The notes beneath the pieces were generated by a model, which saw only the letters and a program-made list of their open reading frames with translations, did no database searches and was not told the DNA's origin. 64,000 bases of DNA from an uncultured Clostridia bacterium (GTDB lineage: Bacteria; Bacillota; Clostridia; Christensenellales; UBA1242). Shown here in pieces: positions 34,070 through 43,940 of the stretch. The position numbers and the translations under genes were made by a program. The stretch spans positions 73,756 through 137,755 of the forward strand of contig CAKNRR010000001.1 of NCBI GenBank assembly GCA_930990975.1. Reading direction: 5' to 3'. Within the stretch, counting starts at the first letter, position 1. Each line of letters starts with the position of its first letter.

Positions 34070-34801
34070 ATGGATAATAATTTGAATAAAAGTAATGCAA
34101 AGCGTTTTTTAGATGCTTACAACAATATAGACTATGCACTTAAAACAAGATATAATCTCAATAGGGCAATGGGGTTTTCAGATTTGATAAGAAAATCAGT
34201 AGTAAATAATTATATTGTAAGGAAATACGAAGATGAACTTATTGATTATGGTCGGTTAAGGAATGCAATAATTCATAATAATAATGAAGATTTTATAATT
34301 GCTGAACCTCATGATGCAGTTGTTGAAGAAATTGAACATATTGAAAAACTATTGACAACTCCACCAAAAGCTCTTGATACAGTTGGAAATAAAAATGTAT
34401 TGGTTACTTATGCAGGGAAAAGCATGAGAGAAGTTATAATGCTTATGGCTTCGTCAAATTTTAGCAATATTCCTGTATACAAAGACAATCAACTTATTGG
34501 TGTTGCAAATGGACAAAAGATATTGAATTCAATGGGACAATATATGCTTTCAGGAGGCAAATGCTATTCATTTTTAGATAATGTGCAGATTGAGGATATG
34601 TTGTCATCTCTTCAAAATAGCAACTATTATGTTGTGAAAAAAGCTGATTGTACAGTTGAAGAAGCTTTAAATGAATTTTATAATAATCATAAATTGCTTG
34701 CTATATTATTTACAAAACATGGACTCAATACAGAAATGCCATTAGGAATTATGACAGGTGCAAATGTTGCTGAAGCTCAAAAAATATTGGAAGATTATTG
34801 A
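34070..34801 (+). CDS. CBS-domain protein with a helical N-terminal domain
   Basis: The 243-residue protein has an N-terminal helical domain with DYGRLRNAIIHNN and IAEPHDAVVEEIEHIE, resembling HEPN/Swt1-like domains, followed by a pair of CBS motifs (MREVIMLMASSNFSNIPVYKD and TVEEALNEFYNNHKLLAILF). CBS pairs bind adenosine nucleotides and act as sensors. The ATG at 34070 is chosen over the GTG at 34058 because GGGAG lies six bases before it. It stands alone, with possible promoter TTGTAA/TATAAA at 34018-34046. The ligand and partner are unknown. Confidence 0.7.
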   Translation: MDNNLNKSNAKRFLDAYNNIDYALKTRYNLNRAMGFSDLIRKSVVNNYIVRKYEDELIDYGRLRNAIIHNNNEDFIIAEPHDAVVEEIEHIEKLLTTPPKALDTVGNKNVLVTYAGKSMREVIMLMASSNFSNIPVYKDNQLIGVANGQKILNSMGQYMLSGGKCYSFLDNVQIEDMLSSLQNSNYYVVKKADCTVEEALNEFYNNHKLLAILFTKHGLNTEMPLGIMTGANVAEAQKILEDY

Positions 34802-34831
34802 TAAACATAAAATAATATTGTAATATACCTA

Positions 34832-34860
34832 TTGACAAAATGCGGTCAATCATTTAAAAT
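34832..34860 (+). promoter_or_regulatory. Sigma-A type promoter for the small membrane protein
   Basis: Perfect TTGACA at 34832-34837 and TAAAAT at 34855-34860 are 17 bases apart. Confidence 0.7.
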
Positions 34861-34901
34861 TTATTTAATAAAATTGTTAAGTAATTTGGAGGGAAAGTAT
34901 T

Positions 34902-35354
34902 ATGAAAAAAAATACCAGAGAAGTGGTTGATGGTATATTAAAAGTTGGAGCCGGGATTACATTTGTTTATGGCTTAGCTGCTACAATAGTAGGGGCTGCT
35001 CTTGTATCAAATACAGATGCATATCAAGAGAAAGTAGAAGTAGCAAAGGTACAGCCAACTGCTGAGTATGTTCAAACTCTTAATGAATCAGACGATATTG
35101 TAAAAAATCTTGAAACAGAGGCGATGATTATTGACCAATTTGAACAAAGCCAAGCTCAAATAGCAAATGCTGAACAAGCTAAAGAGAAATATATGAACTC
35201 TACTGCACAATTAAAAGCTGAATATAGCCAAGAAAATAAAGCTTTAGATGTTTATAGGGGTGTTTTAATTTCAGGGCTTGCTTCATTAGCCTTGAGTTTT
35301 GCAGGTACTATGGCTGCCTTATTTACTGAAGATGATACAGAAGTTGAGATTTAA
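34902..35354 (+). CDS. Two-helix membrane protein with a coiled middle
   Basis: This 150-residue protein has hydrophobic segments near 14-36 (VGAGITFVYGLAATIVGAALV) and 119-140, a Gln/Glu-rich helical middle and an acidic end. The plan is like that of the paired proteins at 30911-31929, though sequence similarity is slight. A strong GGAGGG ribosome binding site and a consensus promoter precede it, so it is probably well expressed. No family is recognised. Confidence 0.6.
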   Translation: MKKNTREVVDGILKVGAGITFVYGLAATIVGAALVSNTDAYQEKVEVAKVQPTAEYVQTLNESDDIVKNLETEAMIIDQFEQSQAQIANAEQAKEKYMNSTAQLKAEYSQENKALDVYRGVLISGLASLALSFAGTMAALFTEDDTEVEI

Positions 35355-35434
35355 TAAATTAAAATTAACCTAATATGAAAGAGAATAAAAATTAAAAGTT
35401 TACAAAATAAATATTGAAAGATTGTAAAAATTAT

Positions 35435-35463
35435 TTGACAAAAAGACAAAGATAAGTTAATAT
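35435..35463 (+). promoter_or_regulatory. Promoter of the ileS T-box leader
   Basis: Perfect TTGACA at 35435-35440 and TAATAT at 35458-35463 are 17 bases apart, giving a leader that starts about 50 bases before the T-box stem I. Confidence 0.7.
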
Positions 35464-35520
35464 TAGACATGTAAAATAAAAATGCGTTGATAAAAGACAA
35501 GGTTTTTATGTATTTTTTCA

Positions 35521-35718
35521 AAGAGAGTTGTCGGGTGGTGTAAGACAATAAAAAAGCATAAAGATTATCACTTTTGGAGTTGCGACTATGAAAGCTTAGG
35601 CAAGTAATGGTTGACGGGACTTCCCGTAATAGAAGAGGCGAGTGCTAGCTTGCTATAAAAAGATTACAAGTGGTTTATAAGCCCCATTAGGTTCTTGTAA
35701 CTTAATGGGCTTTTTGTT
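35521..35718 (+). promoter_or_regulatory. T-box leader (isoleucine) controlling ileS
   Basis: The leader has the T-box landmarks. AGAGAG at 35522-35527 begins stem I, followed by a TTGTC/GACAA hairpin with GGGTGGTGTAA in its loop. The specifier region GATTATCAC has an ATC isoleucine codon at 35567-35569. The T-box bulge TGGT near 35672 could pair with the ACCA end of uncharged tRNA-Ile. The terminator AGCCCCATTA / TTAATGGGCT lies at about 35680-35712 with a T-run. Low charged tRNA-Ile should prevent termination and raise IleRS. The T-box core (AAGTGGTTTATAAGC) departs from the usual AAGGGTGGTACCGCG. Confidence 0.85.
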
Positions 35719-35751
35719 GTAATAATGCATTTTTAAATAGAGGAGGAAAGT

Positions 35752-38700
35752 ATGTATAAAAAAGTTGATTCAAAATTAGATTTTGTCGCAAATGAAAACA
35801 AAATATTAAAATTTTGGGAAGATAACAAAATAATATACAAAGGGCTCGATTTAAACAAAAATAGTGATAAAAGTTTTGTCTTGCATGATGGCCCTCCAAC
35901 AGCAAATGGAAAACCACATATTGGTCATGTGCTTACAAGAGCGATGAAGGATGTTATCCCAAGATATAAATCAATGAAGGGATATTATATCTATCGTAAA
36001 GCAGGCTGGGATACTCATGGACTTCCAGTAGAAGTAGAGGTGGAAAAGAAGTTAGGATTCAATGGCAAAAAAGATATAGAAAATTATGGCATTGATAAGT
36101 TTATCGAACTTTGCAAAAGTTCTGTTTGGGAATACAAGTCAATGTGGGAAGACCTTACAAAGAAAATAGGATATTGGGTAGATATGGACAACCCCTATAT
36201 CACTTATGACAACAAATATATTGAAAGTGTATTTTGGGCTTTGAAAGAAATGGATAAGAAAGGGCTTATCTATCAAGGACATAAAGTTGTTCCATACTGT
36301 CCAAGATGTGGGACATCTCTTTCAAAGGCAGAACTTGAAAATGGTGACAACTACAAAATATTGAAAGAAAATTCCGTATATGTGAAACTTAAAAGCCTTG
36401 AAGAAGAAAACACATATTTCTTAGTATGGACAACAACTCCATGGACTTTGCCTTCAAATGTAGCTCTTTGTATGAATCCAAATGAAGATTACAGCAAAAT
36501 TGAATGTGATGGTAAGAATTATATAATGCTTGACAAACTCATTCCAACATTGTTTGAAGAAGGAAGTTACACAAAGGTTTATACAAAGAAAGGAAAGGAA
36601 TTTGAATATCAAAAATATCAACCTCTTTTTGATTATGCAAAAAATGATGTAAAAACTGGTTATTTTGTTTTGGTTGATGACTATGTAACAACTGAAGATG
36701 GAACAGGTATAGTTCATATTGCACCAGCATTTGGTGAAGATGACTATAAAGTAGGCAAGAAGTATGGACTGACATTTATCCAACTTGTTGATGAAGCAGG
36801 CAATATGACAGACAACACCGATTTTGGTGGTATGTTTGTAAAAGATGCAGACAAACTTATAATCGAAAAACTTGAGAATGAAGATAAACTCTTCAAGGTG
36901 CAAAAAATAGAACACTCATATCCACATTGTTGGAGATGTAAGAGCCCACTTTTATATTATGCTCAAGATGCGTGGTTTGTAAAAACTACAGCTATAAGAC
37001 AACAACTTGTTGAAAATAATCAACAAATAAATTGGATACCTGACCATATTAAAAATGGAAGAATGGGGAATTTCCTTGCAAACAATATTGATTGGAATAT
37101 ATCAAGAAACAGATATTGGGGGACACCTCTTCCATTCTGGAAATGCGAAAATGGACATATCCATGTTATAGGAAGTGTTGAAGAACTTAAAAAATTGTCA
37201 GGAGTTGAAGGAGATTTTGACCTTCATAAACCAACACTTGATAAAATCACTTTCCCTTGCCCAGAGTGTGGCAAAATGATGAGAAGGACTCCAGAGGTTA
37301 TGGACTGTTGGTTTGATAGCGGTTCTATGCCATTCGCTCAATATCATTATCCTTTTGAAAATAAAGAAACATTTGAAAAGGCATTTTGTGCTGATTATAT
37401 CAGTGAAGCTATTGACCAAACAAGAGGGTGGTTTAATACACTTTTGTCAGTAAATACAGCTGTATTTGGAAAAGCTCCATTCAAAGCTTGCAATGTTCTT
37501 GGACTTGTTCTTGATAAACATGGACTAAAAATGAGCAAGAGCTTGAAAAATGGAGTAGACCCATGGGAAGTTCTTTCAAAATATGGCGCTGATGGTGTAA
37601 GATGGTATTTCTTCTCAAGTTGCAATCCTGCACAAGGCTTGCCATTTATTGAAGAAAATCTTGTTGACCTTCAAAGAAAATTCATGGGAACTTTATGGAA
37701 TGTTTATTATTTCTATGTTCTTTATGCTGAAATTGATAAAATTGACCCAACAAAATATGATTTAAAAGATTGCAAACTTTCATTCTTGGATAAATGGCTT
37801 CTTAGTGACTTTAACGCACTTATAAAAATTGTTGATGAAAACTTGGATAAATATGAACTTCAAACTCCAGCAAGAGCAATCAGCGAATTTGTAGATAGAT
37901 TGTCAAATTGGTATATAAGGCGTTCTCGTGAGCGTTTCTGGGGAAGTGAAGAGAGTGAAGACAAAAAGGCTGCTTATAAGACACTTTATGAAGTGCTTGT
38001 AAATTTAAGCAAACTTATTGCTCCATTCGTTCCTTTTATTGCTGAAGAAATTTATCAAAATCTTGTAAGAAGTCTTGATAAAAATGCTCCTGAAAGTGTG
38101 CATTTCTGCGAATTTCCAAAAGTAGATGAAAGCATGATTGACCAAAGCTTAAATGAAGGCATGGATAAAGTGCTTGAAATAGTAAATTTAGGTAGAGCAT
38201 GCAGAAGCGCAAGCAATGTAAAAAATCGTCAACCACTTTCAAAAGTAATTGTATGCACAAATAAAGAATTGAAATTGGATAAAGAGCTTGTTGCTTTGAT
38301 TGAAGATGAGCTTAATGTTGAAAATATTGAAATTTTGCATAATGCAGATGAATATGTTTCTTATGAACTCAAGCCACAACTTCGCACAGTTGGACCAAAA
38401 TATGGAAAACTTTTAGGCGGTATAAAACAATACTTGTCAAACGCAGGCAGTGTTGAAAATGTGAATTTAGTAAGAAATGGCGGCTCTATTGTCTTCGAAG
38501 TCGATGGAAACAAAGTTGAATTGACACAAGATGATTTGCTTATTGCACTCAAGAATAAGGAGGGTTACGCAAGCGAAACAAACGGAGAAATGACAGTTGT
38601 CCTTGATACAAAGCTCTCACAAGAACTTATTGAGAAGGGTATGGTTAATGAATTTATCAGCAAAGTTCAAAATCAAAGAAAAGAAAGTGATTTTGAAGTT

Positions 38701-38883
38701 GTCAACCATATAAAGATTGAACTTGAAAATGACAACAATCTTTCAACAATGCTTTTAAAATATCAAGAAGAGATTAAAAAAGGCACTCTCTGCGATTGCG
38801 TGAAACTTGGAAACGCAGGCTCAAATTCTTTTGAATTTGAATTTAATGGAGAGAAAACGAAAGTTTATATAGAAAAAATATAA
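35752..38883 (+). CDS. ileS: Isoleucyl-tRNA synthetase, eukaryote-like (type 2)
   Basis: This 1043-residue class I synthetase has the HIGH motif in KPHIGHVLTR (56-59), GWDTHGLPVEVEVEKKLG, the CP1 editing domain (TTPWTLPSNVALC, DGTGIVHIAPAFGEDDY), KMSKS at 593-597, and an anticodon-binding domain. Length and motifs match the type 2 (IleS2, eukaryote-like) lineage rather than the common bacterial type 1; type 2 enzymes are known for low mupirocin sensitivity. It edits and charges tRNA-Ile. Regulation is by the T-box directly upstream. GGAGG precedes the ATG, and a terminator follows. Confidence 0.96.
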   Translation: MYKKVDSKLDFVANENKILKFWEDNKIIYKGLDLNKNSDKSFVLHDGPPTANGKPHIGHVLTRAMKDVIPRYKSMKGYYIYRKAGWDTHGLPVEVEVEKKLGFNGKKDIENYGIDKFIELCKSSVWEYKSMWEDLTKKIGYWVDMDNPYITYDNKYIESVFWALKEMDKKGLIYQGHKVVPYCPRCGTSLSKAELENGDNYKILKENSVYVKLKSLEEENTYFLVWTTTPWTLPSNVALCMNPNEDYSKIECDGKNYIMLDKLIPTLFEEGSYTKVYTKKGKEFEYQKYQPLFDYAKNDVKTGYFVLVDDYVTTEDGTGIVHIAPAFGEDDYKVGKKYGLTFIQLVDEAGNMTDNTDFGGMFVKDADKLIIEKLENEDKLFKVQKIEHSYPHCWRCKSPLLYYAQDAWFVKTTAIRQQLVENNQQINWIPDHIKNGRMGNFLANNIDWNISRNRYWGTPLPFWKCENGHIHVIGSVEELKKLSGVEGDFDLHKPTLDKITFPCPECGKMMRRTPEVMDCWFDSGSMPFAQYHYPFENKETFEKAFCADYISEAIDQTRGWFNTLLSVNTAVFGKAPFKACNVLGLVLDKHGLKMSKSLKNGVDPWEVLSKYGADGVRWYFFSSCNPAQGLPFIEENLVDLQRKFMGTLWNVYYFYVLYAEIDKIDPTKYDLKDCKLSFLDKWLLSDFNALIKIVDENLDKYELQTPARAISEFVDRLSNWYIRRSRERFWGSEESEDKKAAYKTLYEVLVNLSKLIAPFVPFIAEEIYQNLVRSLDKNAPESVHFCEFPKVDESMIDQSLNEGMDKVLEIVNLGRACRSASNVKNRQPLSKVIVCTNKELKLDKELVALIEDELNVENIEILHNADEYVSYELKPQLRTVGPKYGKLLGGIKQYLSNAGSVENVNLVRNGGSIVFEVDGNKVELTQDDLLIALKNKEGYASETNGEMTVVLDTKLSQELIEKGMVNEFISKVQNQRKESDFEVVNHIKIELENDNNLSTMLLKYQEEIKKGTLCDCVKLGNAGSNSFEFEFNGEKTKVYIEKI

Positions 38884-38954
38884 ATAAGTTTTGAGTTTTT
38901 AAAAAACATTTGTTTTAAAGTATATTATTTATTGCAAATTGATAAAAAATAAAG

Positions 38955-38984
38955 AAAAATCAGCTTTTTAGCTGATTTTTTTGT
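38955..38984 (+). terminator. Terminator after ileS
   Basis: AAATCAGCT pairs with AGCTGATTT over a short T-rich loop, then T-run. Confidence 0.85.
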
Positions 38985-39065
38985 CATATTAATGAAATGT
39001 TCTAAAAATTAAATTGTAATTGATATTCTATTTCTGTCCGTTGTTATTAAATATATAAATTAAAG

Positions 39066-39094
39066 TTGTAAAAATAATAAAATTTTGTTATAAT
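39066..39094 (+). promoter_or_regulatory. Sigma-A type promoter for the 39112 gene
   Basis: TTGTAA at 39066-39071 and TATAAT at 39089-39094 are 17 bases apart, 18 bases before the start codon. Confidence 0.6.
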
Positions 39095-39111
39095 AATTTT
39101 AAGAGGTATAT

Positions 39112-39924
39112 ATGGATAGAGAATTAATTATTAAAATGAATGGGAACAACCCTAAATTGAAAAAGACATTATTGCAATGTTATGATGAATTTGAAAAATC
39201 AAAGGACATAAAGATTGATAAACCTAATTATAAAGAAGGAGATAGTGTAGTACTTAAGAAAAATATGTTGCTACATGGGTTAAGAGATATAAAAAAAGTT
39301 GATTTTATTTCAAAAAATGGTTTTATTTCTCCTGATTTAAATGTTGAAATGGAAAAACTTCAGTTTGCAAAATATATAAAGACTGTAAGCTTTTGGAAAG
39401 TTTTGAAAGATGAAGATTTGTCAACTTACATCAAAGATTATAATGATGTTGTTGTCAAATATTATGACGAGAAAAAAGATAAACTGGTTGAAAAATCTTT
39501 TCCATTTTTTGATGTAAACAAAGAAGATTTATACAACAAGAAAGCATGGTCTATAATGACAAAGAAGGAAAACAATTTCTTGCCAAGCGATCAAAACAAT
39601 TTCAGCAAACTTGCCTTTATTTTAAACATGAAAAAAGGACAAAATTTGATAGATATGGATTTATATAGTCCCAAAATGGATGATTTTACAGCAAAATTGT
39701 TTGTAAATTCCAACTATCATAGACATTTTATTGAGAAAAAACATTCAAGAAATTTCAATGAAAGAAGAGAAGGGCACATTGTCTATGGAGTGCCAAAAAA
39801 CTTTATTGAAGGTATTTTGGTGAATAGAGAACTTGAAAAAGAAGCCAAAGAGCTTGACAATTTGAAAAATTTATTTCCTGATGCTTATATTTGCAACATG
39901 GATGGCAAGGTTATAAAAGCTTAA
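39112..39924 (+). CDS. Hypothetical protein, no recognised domain
   Basis: This 270-residue soluble protein lacks a signal peptide and membrane segments. It has LLHGLRDIKKVDFISKNGFI near residue 53, faintly like the start of ADP-ribosyltransferase-type folds (Leu-His-Gly then a Gly-Phe/Leu-Ile-Ser turn), and a conserved-looking end GVPKNFIEGILVNRELEKEA and DAYICNMDGKVI. The resemblance is too weak to assign function. The gene stands alone behind its own promoter; the ribosome binding site AAGAGGT is modest. Confidence 0.5.
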   Translation: MDRELIIKMNGNNPKLKKTLLQCYDEFEKSKDIKIDKPNYKEGDSVVLKKNMLLHGLRDIKKVDFISKNGFISPDLNVEMEKLQFAKYIKTVSFWKVLKDEDLSTYIKDYNDVVVKYYDEKKDKLVEKSFPFFDVNKEDLYNKKAWSIMTKKENNFLPSDQNNFSKLAFILNMKKGQNLIDMDLYSPKMDDFTAKLFVNSNYHRHFIEKKHSRNFNERREGHIVYGVPKNFIEGILVNRELEKEAKELDNLKNLFPDAYICNMDGKVIKA

Positions 39925-40030
39925 TGCACACTATAAAAAACACTTTAAAAACAGAAAAGTAAAAATGATTTTAAAAAAATAGATAAAAAATAAGAGAAAC
40001 TTAATCAGAATTTAATAAAAAAGGAAAGAA

Positions 40031-40879
40031 ATGAAAGTAGCTAAAGATTGGAAAGATTACCGCGTGATTGCAACAGGTGATGGTGAAAAACTAGAAAAAT
40101 GGGGGAAATATTTGCTTTTGCGCCCAGATCCACAAGTTATTTGGCATTCAAAATTTGAATTGTCAAAATATAATGGTCTTGATGGACATTATTTGCGCTC
40201 AAATTCTGGTGGTGGCAACTGGAGATTTTTTACAAATGTTCCTCAAGAATGGACAATAGGCTGGAATAATTTGAAATTTTCTATCAAGCCAATGGGTTTT
40301 AAACACACAGGGCTTTTCCCAGAACAAGCGGTAAATTGGAATGATATGATTACTGCAATAAAAAATGCTAAAAGACCAATAAAAGTTTTAAACCTTTTTG
40401 CTTATACAGGTGGTGCAAGCATAGCATGTGCAAGCGCAGGTGCAAGTGTGACGCATGTTGATGCAAGCAAAGGAATGGTAGAGCGTGCAAAAGAAAACGC
40501 AAGACTTAATGGCATAACAACAATAAGATATATTGTCGATGATTGTCAAAAATTTATAGAAAGAGAAATTCGCCGTGGGAATTTTTACGATGCTATAATA
40601 ATGGACCCACCAAGCTATGGAAGAGGCACAAATGGCGAGATGTGGAAACTTGAAAACAATCTATATGATTTTGTGCAGCTAAGCAAAAAAGTTTTATCAG
40701 ACAATCCTTTATTTGTCCTTATTTCGTCTTATACAACAGGGTTGCAACCAAGTGTGCTTTCAAATATTTTGACTTTGGTTTTTGGAGAAGGCAAAATAGA
40801 TGCAGACGAGATAGGTTTGCCAACTGATGAAGGAATTGTTTTGCCATGTGGCGCAAGAGGAATAAAGTTTTGGAATTAA
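40031..40879 (+). CDS. Class I SAM-dependent rRNA methyltransferase (RlmI/RlmK-like)
   Basis: The 282-residue protein has the Rossmann methyltransferase core with VLNLFAYTGGASIACASAGA (SAM motif I), VTHVDASKGMVERAKENARL, and catalytic motif IV IIMDPPSYGRG. The DPPSYGRG form and FAYTG motif are those of the RlmI/RlmK family that methylates 23S rRNA, but no PUA domain precedes it, and the short N-terminus is a beta-rich region of ~110 residues. It is followed 36 bases later by a pseudouridine synthase, consistent with rRNA modification. The exact base cannot be read from sequence. Confidence 0.8.
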   Translation: MKVAKDWKDYRVIATGDGEKLEKWGKYLLLRPDPQVIWHSKFELSKYNGLDGHYLRSNSGGGNWRFFTNVPQEWTIGWNNLKFSIKPMGFKHTGLFPEQAVNWNDMITAIKNAKRPIKVLNLFAYTGGASIACASAGASVTHVDASKGMVERAKENARLNGITTIRYIVDDCQKFIEREIRRGNFYDAIIMDPPSYGRGTNGEMWKLENNLYDFVQLSKKVLSDNPLFVLISSYTTGLQPSVLSNILTLVFGEGKIDADEIGLPTDEGIVLPCGARGIKFWN

Positions 40880-40914
40880 AACAATAAAACTATAAAAATA
40901 AAAGAGAGTTTAAT

Positions 40915-41709
40915 ATGCAAGAAAAAGAAAACAATGTTGAAAAAATCGTGACAGAAAATTCGACTTCACAAGTTGATAAAATTGATGATAAAGAAGAAAA
41001 AAAAGACTTAAAAAGCGACCTTGATGTATTATATGAGGATAATCATATAATAGTTGTGGTCAAACCTCAAAATATTCCATCTCAAGCTGACATAACAGGG
41101 GATGAGGATATGCTCAGCAAAGTAAAGAATTATATAAAAGAAAAATATAATAAACAAGGCGAAGCTTTCATTGGACTTGTTCATAGACTTGATCGCCCAA
41201 CAGGAGGCTTGATGGTTTTCGCTAGAAACTCAAAATCGGCAAATAGATTAAGTGAACAAATACGCAATAATCAAATGGCAAAAACATATTATGCGGTAAC
41301 TACTCAAATTCCTAAGCAAAGAAGCGGAAATATAATCAATTATCTAAAAAAAGATTCAAAAAGCAATATTGTAAAAATTGTCCCACAAGCAGAAAAAGAT
41401 GCAAAGAAAGCAGAACTTAATTACAAGGTTTTGCAGACAGAGGACGATCTTGCCTTAGTTGAAGTCAAATTGGTTACAGGAAGAAGCCATCAAATCAGAG
41501 TGCAGTTTGCAGGTATTAATTGTCCGCTGTATGGAGATAATAAGTATGGCAAGGATAAAAATAGAAAGTCAGAGAATTTAGGATTGTGGGCAGGAAGACT
41601 TGAGTTTTTGCATCCAACCACAAAACAAAAAATGACATTTGCTTGTCCTCCAAGGGTACAAGAAAAACCATGGTCAAATTTTTATATGGATAAATACTTT
41701 TTAAGATAA
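40915..41709 (+). CDS. RluA-family pseudouridine synthase
   Basis: The 264-residue protein has an acidic low-complexity N-terminus (1-38) followed by the RluA catalytic core: DVLYEDNHIIVVVKPQNIPS, the catalytic Asp near residue 93 in VHRLDRPTGG, and VKLVTGRSHQIRVQFA. No S4 RNA-binding domain is present. Members isomerise uridines in 23S rRNA or tRNA. It lies just downstream of the rRNA methyltransferase and probably shares its transcript. GAGAG precedes the ATG. Confidence 0.88.
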   Translation: MQEKENNVEKIVTENSTSQVDKIDDKEEKKDLKSDLDVLYEDNHIIVVVKPQNIPSQADITGDEDMLSKVKNYIKEKYNKQGEAFIGLVHRLDRPTGGLMVFARNSKSANRLSEQIRNNQMAKTYYAVTTQIPKQRSGNIINYLKKDSKSNIVKIVPQAEKDAKKAELNYKVLQTEDDLALVEVKLVTGRSHQIRVQFAGINCPLYGDNKYGKDKNRKSENLGLWAGRLEFLHPTTKQKMTFACPPRVQEKPWSNFYMDKYFLR

Positions 41710-41890
41710 ATAAATGTTTTTGGGGAAAATAATTTAATTATTTATTAATAAACGAAATTTCAATTAATTAATAAAAATAAAGATAAAAAAATAAAATAAA
41801 TTAAAAAAATCAAATTTTTTTAATTTTTTTTTAATATTTAATTTGTTTTTTTTGATATTTTAAATTAATTTTTTGTTTTTTAATTGTTTT
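41710..41890. other. Extremely AT-rich spacer
   Basis: Homopolymeric A and T tracts predominate, with almost no G or C between 41760 and 41880. No gene, hairpin terminator or DnaA-box cluster is seen. Confidence 0.6.
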
Positions 41891-41906
41891 TATAAGGGGA
41901 GTTATC

Positions 41907-43679
41907 ATGAAAACCAGAAAAGAAATTGAAGAAAAATATAAGTGGGATTTAACTAAACTTTGTGCTGATGAGCAAGATTTTTATGCCAGACTTGAAAAAA
42001 TAAAAGATTATTTGCCAAAATTTAAAGAGTTTGAAGGGAAGCTTAACAATAAGGATAGTATTTGGGAGTATTTGTGCTTGGATAGAAAATTTACAATGGA
42101 AGTCGAGCCCCTTGTGTTGTATTCTCAGCTAAAAGGTTGCGAAGTGCTATCTGACAGCAAAACCGCAGAAATGGGAGAACAAATATCTTATATTTTAAAT
42201 GAATTTTCAGTTGAAACATCATTTGCAAGTTCCGAACTTCATAAGCTACCTGACAGCATGCTTGATGAAATTATTGCAGATAAAAAGTTTAAAGATTATG
42301 ATAGAACATTTTATCAAATAAAGAGGGGTAAAAAACATATCCTGTCAAAAGCAGAGGAAAAATTGTTGTCAGGAATGGACTTTTTGTCTGGTTTTTCTAA
42401 TAATATGGATATGCTTTCTGATGTTGACTTGCAGTTTGGAAGTATTAAGGACAGCAATGGCAAGTCTTATGAATTAAATCAATCAAGTTACAGCACTTTG
42501 GTTAGAAGTGATGATAGAAAATTAAGAAAACTTGCTTTAACAAAACTTAATAAAACATTTGGCAAATTTATTAACACATTTGCAAGCAATTATATAAGTG
42601 AGGTCAAAGCCAATTGTTATTTTGCAAAGATAAGAAAATATAAATCTTCTCTTGAAAGCGCTCTTTTTGAGGAAGAAATTGATAAAAAAGTTTATGATAT
42701 GCTGATGCAAGAAGTAAACAAAAATTTGGATGTTTTATTTGATTATTTTGAGATAAAACGAAAAATTTTGGGTATAAACAAGATGTTTGTTTATGATTGT
42801 ATGGCAGATATAGGCAAAATGACAACAAAAACCTATACTTATGAAGAAGCGATGGAGATAATAAAGAAAGCTTTGGCACCTTTAGGGGAAGAATATGTTG
42901 ACCTTTTGACAAGAGCACAAAAAGAAAGATGGATTGATGTTATGCCAAACAAAGATAAGGCGTCAGGAGCTTTTCAAACAGGAATATATGGCTTTGCACC
43001 TTATGTTTTAACAAATTTTGAAGGTAACTTAGATTCAATTTTTACATTGGCTCATGAACTTGGGCATGCAATGCACACATATTTTTCAAATAAAAACCAA
43101 CCAATGGAAAAAGCAAGTTATCCTATATTTTCGGCAGAGATTGCCAGTATAACAAATGAAATGCTTTTAATAAATTATTTGCTTTCAAATGCTGAAAGTA
43201 AGGATGAAAAAATTGCACTTTACAACAAACTTTTTGACGAAGTCAAAGGAAGCATATTCAGACAGACGATGTTTAGTGAATTTGAAGAAAAAGTGCACGC
43301 AATGCAAGAAAAAGGAGAGCCTCTTACTAAAGATAAATTATGTCAGCTCTATTATTTCTTAAATAAAAAATATTTTGGCACTGTTGCGTTGGTTGAGGAA
43401 TTAAAATATGAATGGGCAAGAATACCACATTTCTTCTCAGGTTTTTATGTATATAAATATGCCACTGGAATGATTTGTGCAATATCCTTTGCAAACAGAA
43501 TATTGTCAAAAGAAGAGGGTGCTCTCAAAGATTATTTCAAATTCCTTTCATCAGGCGACAGCAAACCTCCAATTGAAACATTAAGTCTTTCTGGATGCAA
43601 TCTCAATGACAAAAAAACATTTGAACAGTGTTTTGATTATTTGAAAAACATGCTTAAAAATTGGCAAGAGATTGTTTAA
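41907..43679 (+). CDS. pepF: Oligoendopeptidase F (M3B zinc metallopeptidase)
   Basis: The 590-residue protein has the zinc-binding FTLAHELGHAMHTYFS (HExxH, residues 383-387) and the third ligand region in SAEIASITNEMLL, plus a GAFQTGIYGFAPYVLTNF motif typical of PepF. It cleaves short peptides in the cytosol. The start follows AAGGGGAG. It has its own terminator. Confidence 0.94.
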   Translation: MKTRKEIEEKYKWDLTKLCADEQDFYARLEKIKDYLPKFKEFEGKLNNKDSIWEYLCLDRKFTMEVEPLVLYSQLKGCEVLSDSKTAEMGEQISYILNEFSVETSFASSELHKLPDSMLDEIIADKKFKDYDRTFYQIKRGKKHILSKAEEKLLSGMDFLSGFSNNMDMLSDVDLQFGSIKDSNGKSYELNQSSYSTLVRSDDRKLRKLALTKLNKTFGKFINTFASNYISEVKANCYFAKIRKYKSSLESALFEEEIDKKVYDMLMQEVNKNLDVLFDYFEIKRKILGINKMFVYDCMADIGKMTTKTYTYEEAMEIIKKALAPLGEEYVDLLTRAQKERWIDVMPNKDKASGAFQTGIYGFAPYVLTNFEGNLDSIFTLAHELGHAMHTYFSNKNQPMEKASYPIFSAEIASITNEMLLINYLLSNAESKDEKIALYNKLFDEVKGSIFRQTMFSEFEEKVHAMQEKGEPLTKDKLCQLYYFLNKKYFGTVALVEELKYEWARIPHFFSGFYVYKYATGMICAISFANRILSKEEGALKDYFKFLSSGDSKPPIETLSLSGCNLNDKKTFEQCFDYLKNMLKNWQEIV

Positions 43680-43766
43680 TTTAAAGCCAATTTAATAGAT
43701 ATAACATAAAAAGTTTTGTAAAAAGCCACATTAAAAAATATTGATATAGAGAATAAAATAAAGAAA

Positions 43767-43805
43767 CAAAAAGTTTTGAATTTGTTTTCAAAACTTTTTT
43801 ATTTT
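43767..43805 (+). terminator. Terminator after pepF
   Basis: AAAAGTTTTGAA pairs with TTCAAAACTTTT over a short loop; T-run follows. Confidence 0.85.
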
Positions 43806-43838
43806 TCAGCATGGACTTATAATTGTGTTAAAGAAATA

Positions 43839-43867
43839 TTGACAAAAAAGTATTTTTAATATAAAAT
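43839..43867 (+). promoter_or_regulatory. Consensus promoter for the ABC/envelope operon
   Basis: Perfect TTGACA at 43839-43844 and TAAAAT at 43862-43867 are 17 bases apart. The transcript would carry an ~70-base leader including the short hairpin CATTCGTTTTTTAAACGGATG. Confidence 0.7.
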
Positions 43868-43940
43868 TAAGTTAATATGTATAATATGGTCAAATGCACA
43901 TTCGTTTTTTAAACGGATGTTTTTAGAGAGGTTATAAATA

